Shown: positions 46,976-47,582 of the stretch, piece by piece
Layout: each line of letters begins with the position of its first letter
Numbering within the stretch: the first letter of the stretch is position 1
NCBI GenBank assembly: GCA_003427395.1
Contig: BFEA01000066.1
Coordinates: 27,555-75,136 of the forward strand
Direction: 5' to 3'
Source of the DNA: Chara braunii
Lineage: Eukaryota > Streptophyta > Charophyceae > Charales > Characeae
Length of the DNA stretch: 47,582 bases
Notes under the pieces: generated by a model
Told to the model about the DNA's origin: nothing
Seen by the model: the letters and a program-made list of their open reading frames with translations, nothing else
Databases searched by the model: none
Program-made: the position numbers and the translations under genes

Positions 46976-47539
46976 CTCCAGGTCCTTGTTAACGTCATCG
47001 TTCAGCGTCGTGGTTTGCAAGAACGATATTATATGCCAATCTAAAGGTACTACAACCGCTTGTCGGAACAACAACTGCATTGTCATTTTCTGACTACCAT
47101 TCCCGGATGACGACAACAACCAGATTCAGATTCGAAAAAAAATTTTAGCCTTTCAGTCATAGGTTTGGTCTACATAACTCTTGGTAGATGTCAATCTCGT
47201 CAAGTCTAAGAATTTTCAATAAATGGTCGTACAGTGTCTGAAATTCAAAATCCTGAGCTGATACCCTTGTAAGGGTTTTTGCTCTGACACCGGGATTGGG
47301 TTAGAGGATATGAATGCGCCACGTCGCCCAAGGGTACAGGATGTGAAGGGGAGTTTCCGGGTTTACATTTTTTTGTTTAGGGTTTTGGCACTAAGCATCC
47401 ATTATGGCGTACAGAGAGGCAAATGTTGGGAGCTGGGGAGATGTGTGATCTAACGGAGGGTGATTGGGAGAGTGCAAGAACCTATCAAGGTAAGGTTGAA
47501 TGCTATGTGGCAGAGAGGAGGTACCCGCCATCGTTTAAG
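46976..47539. other. Unassigned DNA right of element F
   Basis: No retroelement domain, RNA gene or repeat shared with the rest of the window was recognised. The DNA is of mixed composition and short frames look random. It may be the genomic flank of F. Confidence 0.35.
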
Positions 47540-47582
47540 AGGGGGGGGGGAGAGAGAGAGAGAGGGAGGGAGAGAGAGAGAG
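47540..47582. repeat. G run and (GA)n microsatellite at window end
   Basis: Ten G are followed by AG dinucleotides with two GGG interruptions up to the window edge. Confidence 0.9.

Overview
This window looks like heterochromatic, repeat-filled nuclear DNA from a plant-lineage eukaryote. I see no host gene. Almost all recognisable coding sequence belongs to at least six Ty3/gypsy-type LTR retrotransposons. Several carry an integrase with a C-terminal chromodomain (chromovirus type) and primer-binding sites matching plant initiator tRNA-Met (TGGTATCAGAGC-like). The gag and pol variants and the gapped (TC)n-rich assembly remind me of the charophyte alga Chara braunii. That identification is recall plus inference and was not tested. 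Four LTR families recur and are called X, Y, Z and W here; B has its own LTR.

Layout. 1-2930: an old diverged X-type LTR, an AT-rich repeat (R), a tandem array of a TGCCACRTCAGCA motif, a gag scrap and a lone Z LTR. 2935-11600 (minus): element A, with a Y LTR and polypurine tract at its 3' end, then chromodomain, integrase, RNase H, RT, protease, two gag-like modules, a leader, a PBS and an X LTR at its 5' end. 11601-21984 (plus): element B, complete with both LTRs, a PBS and all domains but full of stops. B is nested inside A's X LTR, which resumes at 21990-22675. 22676-24402: AT-rich repeats, (AATC)n, (TC)n and a 972-base gap. 24412-29263 (minus): element C, internally deleted and rearranged. 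29486-30014: an isolated Y LTR in plus orientation. 30111-36895 (minus): element D, with a W LTR, PBS, long leader, a coherent 409-residue gag, protease and RT; it has lost integrase. 36896-37828: a stretch with a 5S-rRNA-like core, inverted repeats, repeat R and a 53-base G run. 37829-44812 (minus): element E, with a Z LTR and PBS at the 5' end but an X LTR and polypurine tract at the 3' end. 44813-46975 (plus): element F, the 3' half of a W-family element. 46976-47582: unassigned DNA ending in (GA)n.

How the parts relate. A complete element makes Gag (particle protein with a CCHC knuckle), protease, RT/RNase H (copying from the tRNA-primed PBS, with plus-strand priming at the polypurine tract), and integrase whose chromodomain can guide insertion. 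Here every element has at least one disabling change, so the window is best read as layered fossil insertions. The most informative signals are: a datable nested insertion with an empty-site paralogue in the same window; elements whose two LTRs belong to different families; repeated G/C-run hairpins in the leader of B; repeated bZIP-like sites in Z LTRs and in the leader of E; and a small structured segment with a 5S-like box C.
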